Shown piece after piece: positions 47,981 to 60,462 of a DNA stretch of 64,000 nucleotides. This DNA comes from Rhizopus arrhizus. Taxonomy: Eukaryota > Mucoromycota > Mucoromycetes > Mucorales > Rhizopodaceae. Made by a program: the position numbers and the translations under genes. The DNA is taken from contig JAKZZE010000005.1 of assembly GCA_024220505.1 (NCBI GenBank), positions 580,501 through 644,500 of the forward strand. Direction: 5' to 3'. Numbering within the stretch: the stretch's first letter is position 1; each line of letters begins with the position of its first letter. The notes beneath the pieces were generated by a model. That model was given only the letters and a program-made list of their open reading frames with translations. It had not been told where the DNA came from and did no database searches.

Positions 47981-49997
47981 CTATTCATCCATCAACTCCT
48001 TCCAAGCAAAAAGAAGGGTAGACTTGAGCTGAAGCGCGTCGATCTTGGGTAGCTTGCTGAATTGATTCGTGATCGACGCGCTCATCTCTAGGTTCTCGGG
48101 ACTTAAAAAGTCCACAGCGCACTTGATCGCACCGCGACAGTTTCTTACTTGGTGGGGGCATCCGGCCGGGATAAAGACGGCGTCACCCGGATTTTGATGA
48201 ATGACCCACGGCCGGATGCCAGTGTCTGCCGCGAGCGCCACCAGTTGCTCCTCTTCCAAAAAGAGCGATTGGCTGTGGATGGGATGCCACTTTTTCAAAA
48301 ACGCCTTGTGTTTTTTCCATAGCCAATCGCTCAGTTCCACCAGTCTTTCAGATGGGAAGACGTGCCAGATGGCAGCAGGAGCAGGAGGGTCTTCAACCGG
48401 TTGCACTGTCACATGGCTGGCATAGTGCAGGATATTGACAGCGTCCGCCATGTCACAGTGCAGATTTGTCTTGCCAGCCTCGTAGGAGATGAACATCTTG
48501 GGGCCAAGATCAGGCGGCAGACATTCCTTTGGGAGGCGGTTGGCCAAGTTGAAGTAACCTCCTGCAGATGCGTACTCTGGCATGGGAACTGTTGCCATGA
48601 AGTCATTGTAAAGTTCGGGAAACTTCATGGCAATGTTTTCAGTAGGTGGCCAGTCCTAAAGAGCCGCATGAGTTTTCACTGCCTCTGCCACATGTAGAAC
48701 AGCATACTTACTTTGACCTTCAAGATTTGTGAGGCCCCCAATTTTCTGGCATAGCCTTTTCGATTGGCAGGCTCAGAAAAAGCTTTAAAGTACTCTTTAA
48801 CAGTTGTCCTGTGCGCTTTATCGCTAACACAATCAATGACTTCAATTGTTTCTTTACCATAATTCCTTGTAAAGTATTCAGGCGTCCACTCCAAATTACT
48901 TTTCGCAAGCGAGTCTGTAACCACAACTGGCTTCCTCTGAGCCCACTGAGCTTGAAATTCCTTCAAGGTCAAGGAGTGGTATGACTTTGTCATACAAGTT
49001 GGCCCTTGATCCATGACAATACGAATTTTCTTTGGGCGAGATCTGTTCGTTTCAGCACATGTCACTTTATAAAATACAAAATAAAAACATATATAAATTA
49101 ATATATATACATACATATATATGTTTATCTCTTACCATCCAAAACTTCGTTGACAGTTTTAGGGCTAGTAGATTCTTTGAGAACACCAGAGGATTTGATA
49201 GTCACCTTCAATAGAGCTGGGGGAGCAGGATGGGCATCAATACAATCGTCAGAGACGCAAGGAGCATCAGAAGACACAGTAGTCGCCTTCACTAAAGCAG
49301 GTTGAGCAAGCAGAGACTCTTTGATGATGGGCCTTTCCTCTGTCGAGCGAGGATTTTTGAAAAGGCGCACTATGATTTCCTTATTTGACTTTTTGGAATA
49401 TTTTTTGTAAAGTAAAAAGTGATCTGGCGAATGGGGAATGGTACGCAAGCAATTTTTCCAATTTTTGTTGCTGAAGCACTTGGGACATACCTCGTAAGAA
49501 CAGGTGGCACAGACATAGTGAAGATTGAAAATGCTTGTGAGGCATTTGTCGCAGGCATGGCTGTAACCTTCAATAAACTGGCGACGAATGGGTGACATCT
49601 TTGTGTCTTTGACGGCTTCAAGTTCCTGTACAATGATGTCTTTCAAAAGAGGTTTGAGATACTTGATAATGTACTTTTTGGATTCCTTGGTAGTGGTCTG
49701 AGGCTTGAACGAGGTGTGCGTCTTTGCTTGTAGAGGATCTTTGCCAGTGGCAGAAGGAAAGTAAGGGCCAAAAGTCAATGAGCTATCTTTTTCAACTTTA
49801 AAAGCGCGTAGATCAATAAAACAGCAAGGACCAGAACGGCGAGTGCAGTTGCCACACAAGGAAGATCGGTTTGGATAATTATAATTACGGCAAGGCGTAA
49901 GCTGAAGTTGAAGCTTAATTCGTTTTTGTTCACGTAAACGCTCTTCGATCAGATCGCGTGTCAAGATGGGTCTTTTTCTCTTTTGGTCAGAAGTCAT
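47981..49997 (-). CDS. KDM3/JHDM2-type JmjC histone demethylase
   Basis: A probable nuclear Fe(II)/2-oxoglutarate H3K9 demethylase. The ATG at 49997 gives MTSDQKRKRPILTRDLIEER. A zinc-binding part follows: SSLCGNCTRRSGPCCFIDLR and then CDKCLTSIFNLHYVCATCSY with EVCPKC, the KDM3-type zinc finger. Two short introns near 49064-49133 and 48655-48716 lead to the JmjC domain. That domain contains FISYEAGKTNLHCDMADAVN (H-x-D iron ligands), GIRPWVIHQNPGDAVFIPAG and CPHQVRNCRGAIKCAVDFLS (third His), the sequence diagnostic of KDM3. The end is LFAWKELMDE. The last exon (47981-48655) is markedly richer in GC than the rest of the window. Confidence 0.88.
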
Positions 49998-50471
49998 CAA
50001 AAAACTTTATAAAATAAGGGTAACAATAAAACTTTAAATAGGTCAGGTATAAATAAAGGGCAGTAATAAAATAAGAAAAAGAAGTCTTCTTTTTTTGGAT
50101 TTCAGTAAAAGCTTAAACCTAATCCAGCTTCAGTCAGTCACAAACAGCCAATGATGGAGTTTAGGTTACAAAAGCCATGATTCTACACGTCGAAACAAGA
50201 TTCAAAAAAAAAAAAAAAAAATAATAAACAATTGATAAGTTAGTTTTTTACTGCATTCTAATTTTTGATTGAATGAAAGCCACAGGTAACTATCAAGATT
50301 CACTTTCTTGTTTTACTATTACAAAAGTCCCTTTATCAACAAATTTATTTCTATTTTTATCCTACTTGCGCCAATTGTTACTTTAATTATTAATACAATC
50401 AATTTATGGGAATAACACAAGACTACTGTAATGACATGATGTTATTTTATTGTTACCCGAATCCGGTCAAT

Positions 50472-50512
<41 letters not shown>

Positions 50513-51713
50513 TCTCTCTGGATCGAGGATCTTTATTATGTTTGCTCGTGTAAAATAATATGATTATGGAGCCATTGAATAAATCAAAATCTCGCTGATC
50601 AGATAGCCTGTTGAGAATGAATGATAAAGAACCTTTTATTATTTAGGGCAACTGTAGACCATGATGCATATAGAAGCATTAGATGGCATATTGTGTGATA
50701 CAAGTTGTAATCTTACTATCACGTAAACTATTCAGGACACTAGTACACACATCGATTTTGCTCTATTCCTATCGTTGATATCCAGAGTACAGGGTTTAGA
50801 GAGATTGTAAACAGGCACTGAAAAAGGGGTTGTAGGATTACGGAAAGATTGTTTCTTGATGGTAGGTAGATAAGTTGTGTAAAACATTTTCAGTTGCGTG
50901 CACACAGTTACTCTCCTTCACTCGATTATCTATAAAAGATTTAGATAAGTAGAGATCAAATAATGCTTGAATAATGATACCAATCACACAAGGTTCATAC
51001 CTGGAAGATAAAGAGCAGGTAATACAAAGAGTATACATTCGTCGCTTAAAAAACAATCAAAAAGGATTTTCAAAAGTATCATTTTTATTTTTAAAAACTC
51101 ACTTTTCTTGCCAGGTGTGTAGCTGCAGCTTATGGCTGATGAAAAGAAGAGACATAAAAAATTGATAATGAAGAGTTCACTGTGTTTCTTTATTGGCTAA
51201 TGAAAGAGTCAATTAGACACAAACAGCATTCTTTTTATATAAACTGAGAATTGAACAAGCAGAGCTGAAGAGGTTAGATGACTAGAGTTGTTTTATTTCT
51301 TTAGATAATCTTGTTTTTATAAAAAGCAAGTGTGTTAAAGATTTTGTGAAGTATAAAAAGGGGATTATCAAATAAAAATATGTTAAAAGATTGGAAGCTT
51401 GCTTTTATGAATTATTGATGTAAACAGGAGAATGAGGCATCCTTGACAGTGGGATTTAAGGAGATTGTAAAGGAAGCTGTCTGATTGACGTCAAGACGAA
51501 ATGGTTTTAAAATATTTAACAATTAAATAAAAGGGGAAAGGGGGGGGATCGTTACTATTTGATAAAGCTATTTAATGTTTATTAGTTTTTTATTATTTGC
51601 TTATTTTAAAAAAATAATAATAATTTCTTATTTGTGAAAAATAAATGCATTTCATTAAAAATATAAGAATTCTGCATGAAAGAAGAAGAGAATCTTTTTA
51701 AAATAGAAAAGGA
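49998..51713. other. Intergenic, no gene seen
   Basis: A 1.7-kb gene-free stretch with A-runs of 17 (about 50203-50220) and about 32 (about 50479-50510) and a G-run of 8 at about 51541. No open frame with protein-like composition. Confidence 0.55.
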
Positions 51714-52091
51714 TCACAGCTCACATATCGGAAATTGTTTATATGTTCTATTCAGGATATCTTCAGATAGGCTTTCTTTTACTTTTTCATTTTGATGTTC
51801 TTCTGTCATCAAATCATAATGTATGTTTTCTAAAATATCAAGAAGAGTATCCAGACTGCTGTTGTTGTTTTTTAAAATGTCTTGATGACAATGTCTTGTC
51901 TTTAACCAGTTTTCGATAGACTCCAAATCGATTGGAAAAGTTGCGTCACGGATGAGTTGAGCAGTAGTAAAGCCGATTAGACATCGAGCAACAGAGTCTT
52001 GATTGATTACATTTTGATATTGTTTAATCAATCGACTGAGACTACGTATACTTTCAATGTACTTATCCTTGGATGTGTAAACATATGGCAT
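51714..52091 (-). CDS. Hypothetical protein, 125 residues
   Basis: I do not recognise it. A single-exon frame from an ATG at 52091 (MPYVYTSKDKYIESIRSLSR) to a stop at 51714. Composition is protein-like and mostly helical, with amphipathic segments: LIKQYQNVINQDSVARCLIG, IDLESIENWLKTRHCHQDIL and LDTLLDILENIHYDLMTEEH. No signal peptide or membrane segment. It lies alone between two gene-free stretches. It could be a lineage-specific gene. Confidence 0.55.
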   Translation of the reverse strand: MPYVYTSKDKYIESIRSLSRLIKQYQNVINQDSVARCLIGFTTAQLIRDATFPIDLESIENWLKTRHCHQDILKNNNSSLDTLLDILENIHYDLMTEEHQNEKVKESLSEDILNRTYKQFPICEL

Positions 52092-53846
52092 TTCTCTAGA
52101 GAATTAAAAAATAAGTAGGAAAAAAAAAGAGAGATGGACGTGTGGAAAAGAGAGAAAAGAGAAGGGAGGTTCGACGAATGTAATATATAGTTGAGCATTA
52201 TTGTTTTGAAAAATAACTGATGACATATATAACATTCGTCTCCTATTTTTAAAAAAGAAAAGGGCCTATCTTACATCAAGATAACCTGTATAACTTGAAA
52301 CTTATATGCTTCATGTTTAAAAGCAGTCTTAATATAAAGTATTATGCTTAACAGAGATCATTTATGCTTAATATTTCGATGAATGCATTTATGAAAAAAA
52401 AAAAAGAATGCAGTGCATTATCTTGTAAAATGGATTTCTCTCTTTCTTTTTGTATTTATTTGTACAAAGAAGATATTAAAGAATTTCATATTATAAAATA
52501 CAATATTATACAATCTGATGATGATTGAAATTGTTGGATTTACTGTTGCGCATCTTTTTTTTTTTTTTTTTTTTTGAGTTTACATCAATAAACGTAAAGA
52601 TAGTTCTCTTTATTAAAAAAAAAAGGGTAAAATTGATTCTTGCATTATTTTTTTTAATAAAAGACTTATTTATAGTCTTACATTGAAACATGCTTCATCT
52701 TATCCTACTCTTGCATAGTCAGTTATAGATTCCTTTTTCAAATTTGACCTGAGCACAAGATACTTACACATCTCATATGCCCTTTCTTTCAAATCAATTG
52801 TATTAATTTGGTCATGTTTAGTAGTGACTTTTAAGAATAAACGCGAATGGTTTCTTGCTTGTTTGTTTTTTAAAGATTAAATGAGAAGGGTAGATGCCAT
52901 TCGTAATTTATTAAATTAGCTTTAGCAAGCACAGTTGCCATTAATTTAATTTGAAAAGAGCCCTTTTGTAAGTTTACAAGATGCTAATGAATAGCTTTCA
53001 AAGGAAGTCTGTCCTTTTTTCTCAAATCGTTGAGTGTGTTTATTGTATGAATTTAGTCACTGCATTTTTCTTATGTGACACTTTGGGTCTGTTTAAACTT
53101 TCAATAGACTTCAACTCTTTAATCACTTGTAAACTAAGCTAGTGTTCATTCTGTTGAACAAAGTGCCAAGTTTTCTTTTAATTTCTATAAAAAAAAAGCA
53201 CAATTTTAATCTTTGTTTATTTTGACTTTTTTTTTTTTTATTGTCTCAACAACACTTCTTTTGCAGCTTTTGTTTCAGAATTTAACGTTGCTTTTCAATA
53301 TTTGCATCACAAAGACGACTGATTATATAATCTTGGTCTCTTACCCTTTCAATTAAAGGTTGTATTGCCTTCTCTTTTTTTCTTTACTAAAGAGAAAGGA
53401 AAGATTAGAATAAATGTTACTTACTTTAGGGCTCAACTATTTTAGAAACCAATTTAAAAAGTTGGCTGAATACTAAATTCACTTTAGGAGCACACAAATG
53501 GAAATAGGAAATGCTTTTGTTTTTTTTTTTTTATTGAGTAGAATATTCTTTAATACGTCAAATGTATATATTATTATTTATAATAAAGTAAACTTCTACC
53601 ACAAACAGATGAGATTTAGAAACATGAGCCAATCAAAATAAAAGAAAAAGGTTTGGGGGGAATCAGTATGTCTCTCTCTTTCTCTTTCTTTCTTTCTTTT
53701 TGCAGGATGCGGACTCTATTTTTTTGTTTATTTCGATTTTAATCTCTTTTCACTCTTTCTCTCACTTTTTTTTTTTTTTCTTATTTTCTTTTTCTTTTTC
53801 TTTTCTTTTTTTCTTTGTTTTTGTTTGAGCATAGTTTATATATAAA
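52092..53846. other. Intergenic, promoter of the LAMMER kinase at its right end
   Basis: A 1.75-kb stretch without a supported gene. The last 170 bp before 53847 are almost pure pyrimidine (CT/TTTC repeats), resembling fungal polypyrimidine core promoters. Confidence 0.5.
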
Positions 53847-55411
53847 ATGATAGAAGATTGGAAAAGAGAATTTTATAAGAATGGGTATCCAAGAGAAGTG
53901 ATTGTTATAGAGGATTCACCTACTCCATCTCCATTGAATTATGCAACAACTGAATCTACTATTTCTTCGTCCCCTTATAATCGTAAACGATATGCTGACC
54001 ATCAACAACAACCTATAAATACCAAAAGATCAAAATGGAATGATACAGCATCAAACAGTAATGATACTTTTTTTCATATAATATAAATATAGACTGAAAC
54101 CTTTTTTATTAGATGAATTACTTGCTTATCACGTATTACCTAATCCAGCCTATACACTTCCAATACCACCTCCTCTATTACTTCAACAACAACAAATGAT
54201 GCCACCTGTTTATGATGATAAAGATGGTCATTATATCATCCGAATCAATGAATCATTAACACCACAATGTAATACTCATATAAATTATTATAATAAGCAT
54301 AGTTTCTTATCTTTTTTAATAGATAAAATCATGAGAATATTAGGACAAGGCACATTTGGTAGAGTAGTCGAATGCTATGATCGAGTGAGAAGAAAATTTT
54401 GTGCGATCAAGATTATAAGAGCCATACCAAAATACAGGGATGCAAGTAAAATTGAAATTAGAGTATTAAATACACTCAAGAAACATGATCCACTCAATCT
54501 CAAGTAAGTATTAAAGCTCTTTATAATAATAATCATGTTAATTATTATAAAAATATAGCAAATGTATACATTTAGTAGAATGGTTTGATTATAGAAATCA
54601 TGTTTGTATGGTGTTTGAATTACTAGGTCAATCTGTCTTTGATTTTCTTAAAGCCAGTCAATTTAAACCATTACCAAGTTACTATATTCAGCTCTTGGCA
54701 AAACAACTGTTGACAAGTGTCGCATGTAAGTGATACCCTATCTTTGTATAATGACATGGACAGTATTAACCCATATCAGTTCTACATGAACTTAAACTGA
54801 TTCATACAGATTTAAAGCCAGAGAATATCTTACTCGTCAACCGAGACAGCCACTCTGACATTCGATTGATCGATTTCGGTTCTGCCACATTTGAACAAGA
54901 TTATCACTCAGCTATTGTCTCAACACGTCATTATCGTGCACCAGAGATCATCATGGGCTTAGGCTGGTCCTATCCTTGTGATATTTGGTCTATTGGCTGC
55001 ATCTTGGTTGAATTCTTTACGGGTGAAGCCTTGTTTCAAACGCACGATAACATAGAACATCTAGCCATGATGGAATCTGTCTTGGGACCTATTCCTACAC
55101 ACATGATTCATAATGCAAGCAAAGAAGCTAAAAACTGGTTTATCAATAACAAGTTAAAGTATCCTCCTTCATCAACAAGACAAAATAGACGATTATTGGT
55201 GAATGGTTTAAAACCTTTGGATGTAAGGCATAAAGGATCAATCGATAACAGTCAATACTTATCTTATTTTATATAGCAAATTGTGCCTCCTATCACAACA
55301 TATAATATGCATCTGAATGACTTGTTGAAAAAGATTTTGGTTTATGAGCCTTCTGCTCGTATATCTGCTAGAGAAGCCCTAAGACATCCTTTCTTTCATT
55401 TTCCTTGTTAA
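53847..55411 (+). CDS. LAMMER/CLK dual-specificity kinase (Kns1-like)
   Basis: CLK-type kinases phosphorylate SR splicing factors and Pol III regulators. The start at 53847 opens a Ser/Pro-rich regulatory N-terminus ([20 protein letters not shown]). After two introns the kinase domain begins [20 protein letters not shown], with Lys in CAIKIIRAI, catalytic [11 protein letters not shown] (Thr in place of Arg, normal for CLKs), [20 protein letters not shown] followed by [10 protein letters not shown], and [20 protein letters not shown]. The family motif reads EHLAMMES where EHLAMMER is usual. The last exon gives [20 protein letters not shown] and ends HFPC. Introns near 54058-54113, 54269-54324, 54505-54558, 54725-54777 and 55222-55275 fit. 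Confidence 0.88.
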
Positions 55412-56560
55412 TAATAACTTTTGTATGTAATCTCTTCTTTTCTTCATCTTCATATTCTATAATTTTCATTGATTATCTCTTAATAAATAAATGCATTATA
55501 CACTTCTATTCTTTGTAGTCTATTCATGTGAATTGTAAAATTTTGTTGGGTGGTGTTATATTTAACGCACTACTATGCATTAGTACAAGTTGACATTCAA
55601 TAAAAAAAAGAATTCTTTGCCTAAAAACAAGAATGATGCTGGTTTATTCCACAAGATGATTAAAAGCAAAAGAGAGAGAGAAATCAGACTTTTTAAAGGG
55701 ATTACAAAAAGACCAAGCATCCTATCCTTCCTTTTCCTTTTCATAACAGAAAGGGTTTTACCTGGAATCATGTTTTTGAATTTATATAAAAAAAAAAAAA
55801 AAAAAAAAAGCTTTATTCATCCTCCTCTTCTTGACTTTTTAGATTTGTGTTTCTTTTAATGTTTTCCATGTGTATTTCTCTACTTTCCTCAACAAAAGCT
55901 GCTAGTGCTCGTAATTTTCTCATGGGTTTAATCTTAATTCTACATGTCATGGCATTATATAAACTAAGCTCCATAATGTGATTTATTTATTTATTTTTCA
56001 GAGCGCTTTTTCTTGATGTTATTAATGGTATATTGTTTTCTCCATCAAGAACTTCCAGTTCCATCATGCTATTTACTTTTTATATTTGTACTTGTGTTTT
56101 GAACCAGAATGTGCTTTAAGGAGTGTATTAAAAAAAGCATTTGTCTTGACTGATGCTTATTTTTTCGATAGTAATAGTGCTTTAAGCATGTTGCTGGAAT
56201 GGATTTACATTGTTGGTAAAAGAGAATGTTGCTTGCATAGACTTTTAAAATAAGAGACGCCAAAACATGATCAGTATCACTTTTTTTCATCACAGAAAGG
56301 GGGGTTGGTTGGTGAACATTAAATGATCTTGAAAGAAACGATGATCGTGAATGGCCGATGGGTTTCAAGAGTGCTATTTTAAGAATCGATAAAGCCATCC
56401 GTGAGATGAAGTGAGTAGAACAAGTGTTTGTGTTGCGATGATTTTGTATAAAGTATCAGAGTCAGACGTCATGAAAAAAAGTGGAATATTTTTTAAAGTA
56501 GGTCCAAGGAGAGGAGTGTCATGATCATCATCTAAAGCACCCTTAAATTCGCCGATTGCT
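55412..56560. other. Intergenic, no gene seen
   Basis: Downstream of the LAMMER kinase. An A-run of about 20 lies at 55790-55809. A minus-strand frame at 56069-56398 is open but not convincing. Confidence 0.45.
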
Positions 56561-56599
56561 TCAAATTCGAAATACCCTGTCTAGATGGACAGCATAGCA

Positions 56600-57260
56600 T
56601 AGGGGGTGACCGTGCATAAATTTAGGCATAGGATGAATGAATGACTCTATGTATTTTACGACATATTATTTTATCGTGCCTTGAATCTCATCATTACTGA
56701 AAAAACTGCATTCTTTGGCCAGTTTTTTGTTACTGGCGAATGGATTTTTATAAACACAATAGACTAGATCCTAGTCTATGACCTTGGTAGTGACAACCGG
56801 CACACCTAACCATTCTGCTTTCACCTGATTAAACCCTGTTTTTCTGTATTTGTAATAGTTGCTGAAATTACTCTTGATCCTTTTGATTCTCTCCTTCAAG
56901 CTTTCTGGGGTGCTTGTTTTACTACAGCTCTCCTATTGCAATAAAGTGAATAAAGGTAGGGTAAATAAAAGTGGCATTAGCGCATTTGATTGCTGAGCTT
57001 ACATTATAATATCCAAGCCCTATGCAATCAGAGTGCATCTAGAATGGATTATTTGACTCTGCCTTTAATCAAGCATCCTGGTTCTCAGTGGGAGGGCGAA
57101 TAACAAAGCTCTTGCCTATGAAGGCTCTACGGATTTCTATAAAGATTCCCATAGACACGATTTTACTGTCCGGTTGGTTAAATGTTGTAGACTTTAAATT
57201 TGTTGCGCACCGGATAACATATGCCACAGAGCATTGTTCCAAAAAGAGCTAGTTAACCCA
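56600..57260. pseudogene. Unassigned coding-like relics on both strands
   Basis: On minus (56930-56777) one frame reads TSTPESLKERIKRIKSNFSN and KTGFNQVKAEWLGVPVVTTK. After a stop come VYCVYKNPFASNKKLAKECS and FFSNDEIQG (to about 56680). On plus, about 70 codons from 57045 read FDSAFNQASWFSVGGRITKL and SGWLNVVDFKFVAHRITYAT. Composition is protein-like, but no family is recognised. They are probably fragments of old mobile elements. Confidence 0.3.
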
Positions 57261-58750
57261 ATATATGTCAATGTTTTTGGATAAACGCAGAGATGTGTTC
57301 TCCAGATGTAATAACCTTGGGTGCATATAACACTTTCTGATAGTTTTCCCATGGCAACTTATGAATGCAAGCTAAAGTGGTCTTTCCTTTCCAGTCGGAA
57401 ATCAAATCAAGAATTAATTTGGAGATTGTCTTGTTTTGACATGCTCTGGATTGGATCTTCTAATAAGTCTGAATAAAAATATAACCTAATAATTAGCAAC
57501 TACTCTAAATAACATGTTTCAGTTCATATCTAGACAATTTATAGTTAACAGCACTTTATAGAGTTTTCTTACATGTCAAAGCATATCGGCCTTAACTGTC
57601 TTTTGTCATCTAATCTCAGGTCCTGTTCAAACGAGCACAAATAGCCTTGAAAGCTTTCTTTACTAAAAGTATTCGATTTTAAAACTGTTGTTCGGCCTCA
57701 TTCATTCTTCTTCTTTCTATTTAAAACACTTCAAGGATGTCAAGATGTCATGCGCTAGAATGCAAAAAAAAAAAAAAATAAAGATTAGGTTGAGGTTGAT
57801 TATTATATAGCACTTAAGTTCTACTCTAAAGATTCCCTTAAAGCATCAATTCACAGCTATTAAAGAATAGCGAAGGAAGAAAGAGTATCGTAATCAGCCA
57901 AAGTCAATTGATGTAAACAGGTCCTTTGCTACACCTTCAAAACTGTCTATACACTCATTACTAACGACACAGCTGCAAATAAACAACAGTAAATTGTAGA
58001 TATTGTTGTTTTATACTACAAACCATTTTTTTTTAATAAAAAAAAAGGATTTCTTGGTTCTCATAACAAGCTATGATTAACAGTGAACTACGGAAAGGTG
58101 AAAGCTTATTTAACTCCAAAAAAAGTGAAAAGATGCTGATTGCCATGCGAGATCCCCCGTACACAGTTTACTTTGTCCAGATTTCTATCGTGCAAAGCAA
58201 AGCACCTCTCCACTGCGAATAACAAAACACTCAGACTAAAACAGCTGTTCAAGTAGGGCAGTTCTACGAAGCAGTGCCACGAGAGATGAATTTGGAAAGA
58301 AAAAGAAAAAAGGGAGAATAAAGGGATAAAAGGATAAATGCCTCCTATCTACTCAATCTCCAAAATGCTTAAATGCTGTACGACTTTTGGGAAAATACTC
58401 TTTTGTCTGCAAGAAAAGGTGTCTTTCTAAAGTTAAGGAGGAGGATGGTGATGTGAATACGGTGGACAAAGAAAACTCGAATGATTCAGATAATGATCAA
58501 TCAAAAGGCTTTATTGACTAGATTCAAAGCCGCATTGCTGGCCATAGAAATAAAGAGCCACCCCCTTTTACGCAAACACACCGTCATTTCGTAGTGAGTG
58601 TTCAAATTTTAATGTGAACGCATAGAATTGCTGCTTTCGTCATGCATCATTATATCACATTGCTGAATACATTTGCATTTTTAAAAATTTTCCAATCACC
58701 CTCTCAACCCCTCCTTACTTGACCCACATTTCGTTCTCTAGGAAAAAAAA
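57261..58750. other. Gene-poor stretch, nothing certain
   Basis: Short broken frames only. An A-run of 14 at about 57765-57778. No RNA gene recognised. Confidence 0.45.
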
Positions 58751-58753
58751 AAA

Positions 58754-59100
58754 TTAGAATTGGTGTTGTTTTACCTGCTTGTGATCCAGTGGCAGTGGGT
58801 GGTTTCGATAAAGTTCCTTTAAAAGCTTGCAAATTAGTATAATACCATTGCAAAGCTCATTTTTAGGATCAATGCTTTTATGTATAATGATAGGAGCATC
58901 ATCTCTGAGACGCCACGCGTGCGATGGAAGATTTCCCATGTTATTGATGCTAAGCAATTGCAGAGGAAGCGTTAACACTTTGTCTTTACCCGTAGAACTA
59001 TTGAAGCTTAGATATTATGGAATAGACATGTTAACATCTTGATTAATAAGGTTAACAACAAATCCAACAATTGGTGGGTCTCTTGAATGTCTTTATGGAG
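58754..59100 (-). mobile_element. PIF1/Helitron-type helicase relic
   Basis: The minus strand reads PPIVGFVVNLINQDVNMSIP, YLSFNSSTGKDKVL, SINNMGNLPSHAWRLRDDAP and IIIHKSIDPKNELCNGIILI. The run of loops resembling LPPHxLxLKxGAPVMLLRNLDPKxGLCNGTRL is the C-terminal signature of PIF1-like helicases as found in Helitrons. Key residues differ (GAP replaced by DAP) and the frame ends soon after. Only the C-terminal fragment is present, with no Rep domain. Confidence 0.6.
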
Positions 59101-59106
59101 TCAGGA

Positions 59107-59128
59107 AGAGAGAGAGAGAGAGAGAGAG
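59107..59128. repeat. (AG)n microsatellite
   Basis: Eleven AG dinucleotides in a row, directly beside the helicase relic. Confidence 0.9.
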
Positions 59129-59824
59129 CCAATTCAATACAAACTATGTCTTCGAATATAGCAATATGGTTTAAAGTAAGAGATAACACGGTATGAATTG
59201 TGTGTGCTGTTTATCGTACACAGCATAAAGTGCTATATATGATATACAGTCAAATTATTTGTTCAAAAGTCTTTTGAATGATCTCACACGTCATTAAGAA
59301 AACTATGAATAAGATAGCTGTCACCCTTCTATTTCAATAAACTTTTTCAGCTAGAAATCATTTATCTCACTGATTTTCACATTGATTGGTGCTAAAATAG
59401 CTTTCGAGATGAAGTTATCGAACGTTATATCCTGTAGTTCAGAAGAATTTGAAGTGAATGAATCATCAGCAAAGTATGAATATCAAGTGTCTAATTTTGC
59501 TCATCACCAAAACCCTGATAGAAATGAAAAAAAGCAAATCAAATGAAAATAATCGTCATATTAGAATTAGTTTGTTCTTTTTGTATATGAAAAAGAATCC
59601 ATTTTAACAAGGAAGGTAAAGAAAAGGGTTTCTTTTTTTGATAACCTTACTTTCTCATATATAATAAAGTTAAAGAAACGCGCGAATAGAAATCTTTACT
59701 AATGTTGGCCTGATTCTCATGCAAATTTAAAAATCAGCAATTTCTATTTATTAATAAGACTTTTTTTTTATATATGAAACATCTTTGACAATCATATTAT
59801 TTGATGCATTCATAAAATGAGAAA

Positions 59825-59857
<33 letters not shown>

Positions 59858-60462
59858 AAAGTCATAATACTCACTCTTTAAATTGAATTTTAAATATCAA
59901 TGCCATAAAAAGAAAGACTGTCTGAATAAATGTAATTCTTTGTTGTAAACAAAATGCATAATAAAAAAGAATAAGCTTTTGTTGCACTTAACATGGGAAA
60001 AAAAAATAACTTTTTAATAATGTCAAAGTATTTGTACTTGCAAAATAGACTGAATAATTAAATTAAAAATTATCTATTTTTTAATTCACACACACACATC
60101 TATGCATATTGAATTTACCTTGCCATCAAAACATCAGGAACCCATCATTCTTTTCTTACAGGTACACATAATAAGTGAGTGTTTATATTTCTATATTTGA
60201 AAATATAGTGTCATTCGAGATTAATCTTTATAGCCAAATTGGACACTGTTGAAATCTGCAGAAGCTGACCATGTTTCATCCCATTAACGGTGGGTTTATG
60301 TTTTTTTTTATTATTTTTTGTTTACAAGAATTGCATGAGAAAACCTAACGAAAATTCATGCAAAAAAAAAAAAGGTTTTTCTTTTTGTGGGAAGCGTGAT
60401 TAAATCCAAGAAGTATAAAAGAGTAACCAAACTTTATCTTTTTCTTCTCTTTAACAACCACC
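59129..60462. other. Intergenic, no gene seen
   Basis: A 1.3-kb AT-rich stretch with an A-run of about 29 at 59826-59854. The last 60 bp (a TATAAA-like tataaaag near 60414, then a TC-rich tract) look like the core promoter of the next gene. Confidence 0.5.

Noticed and set aside
48201..48697. Plus-strand frames of 70-110 codons opposite the KDM3 gene
   Set aside because: They are shadows of the GC-richer JmjC exon on the minus strand.
49125..50000. KDM3 start one codon earlier
   Set aside because: The preceding codon is TTG; the ATG is at 49997.
56069..56398. Minus-strand 109-codon frame at 56.1-56.4 kb
   Set aside because: It begins with an ATG but has no domain, no splice logic and unconvincing composition.
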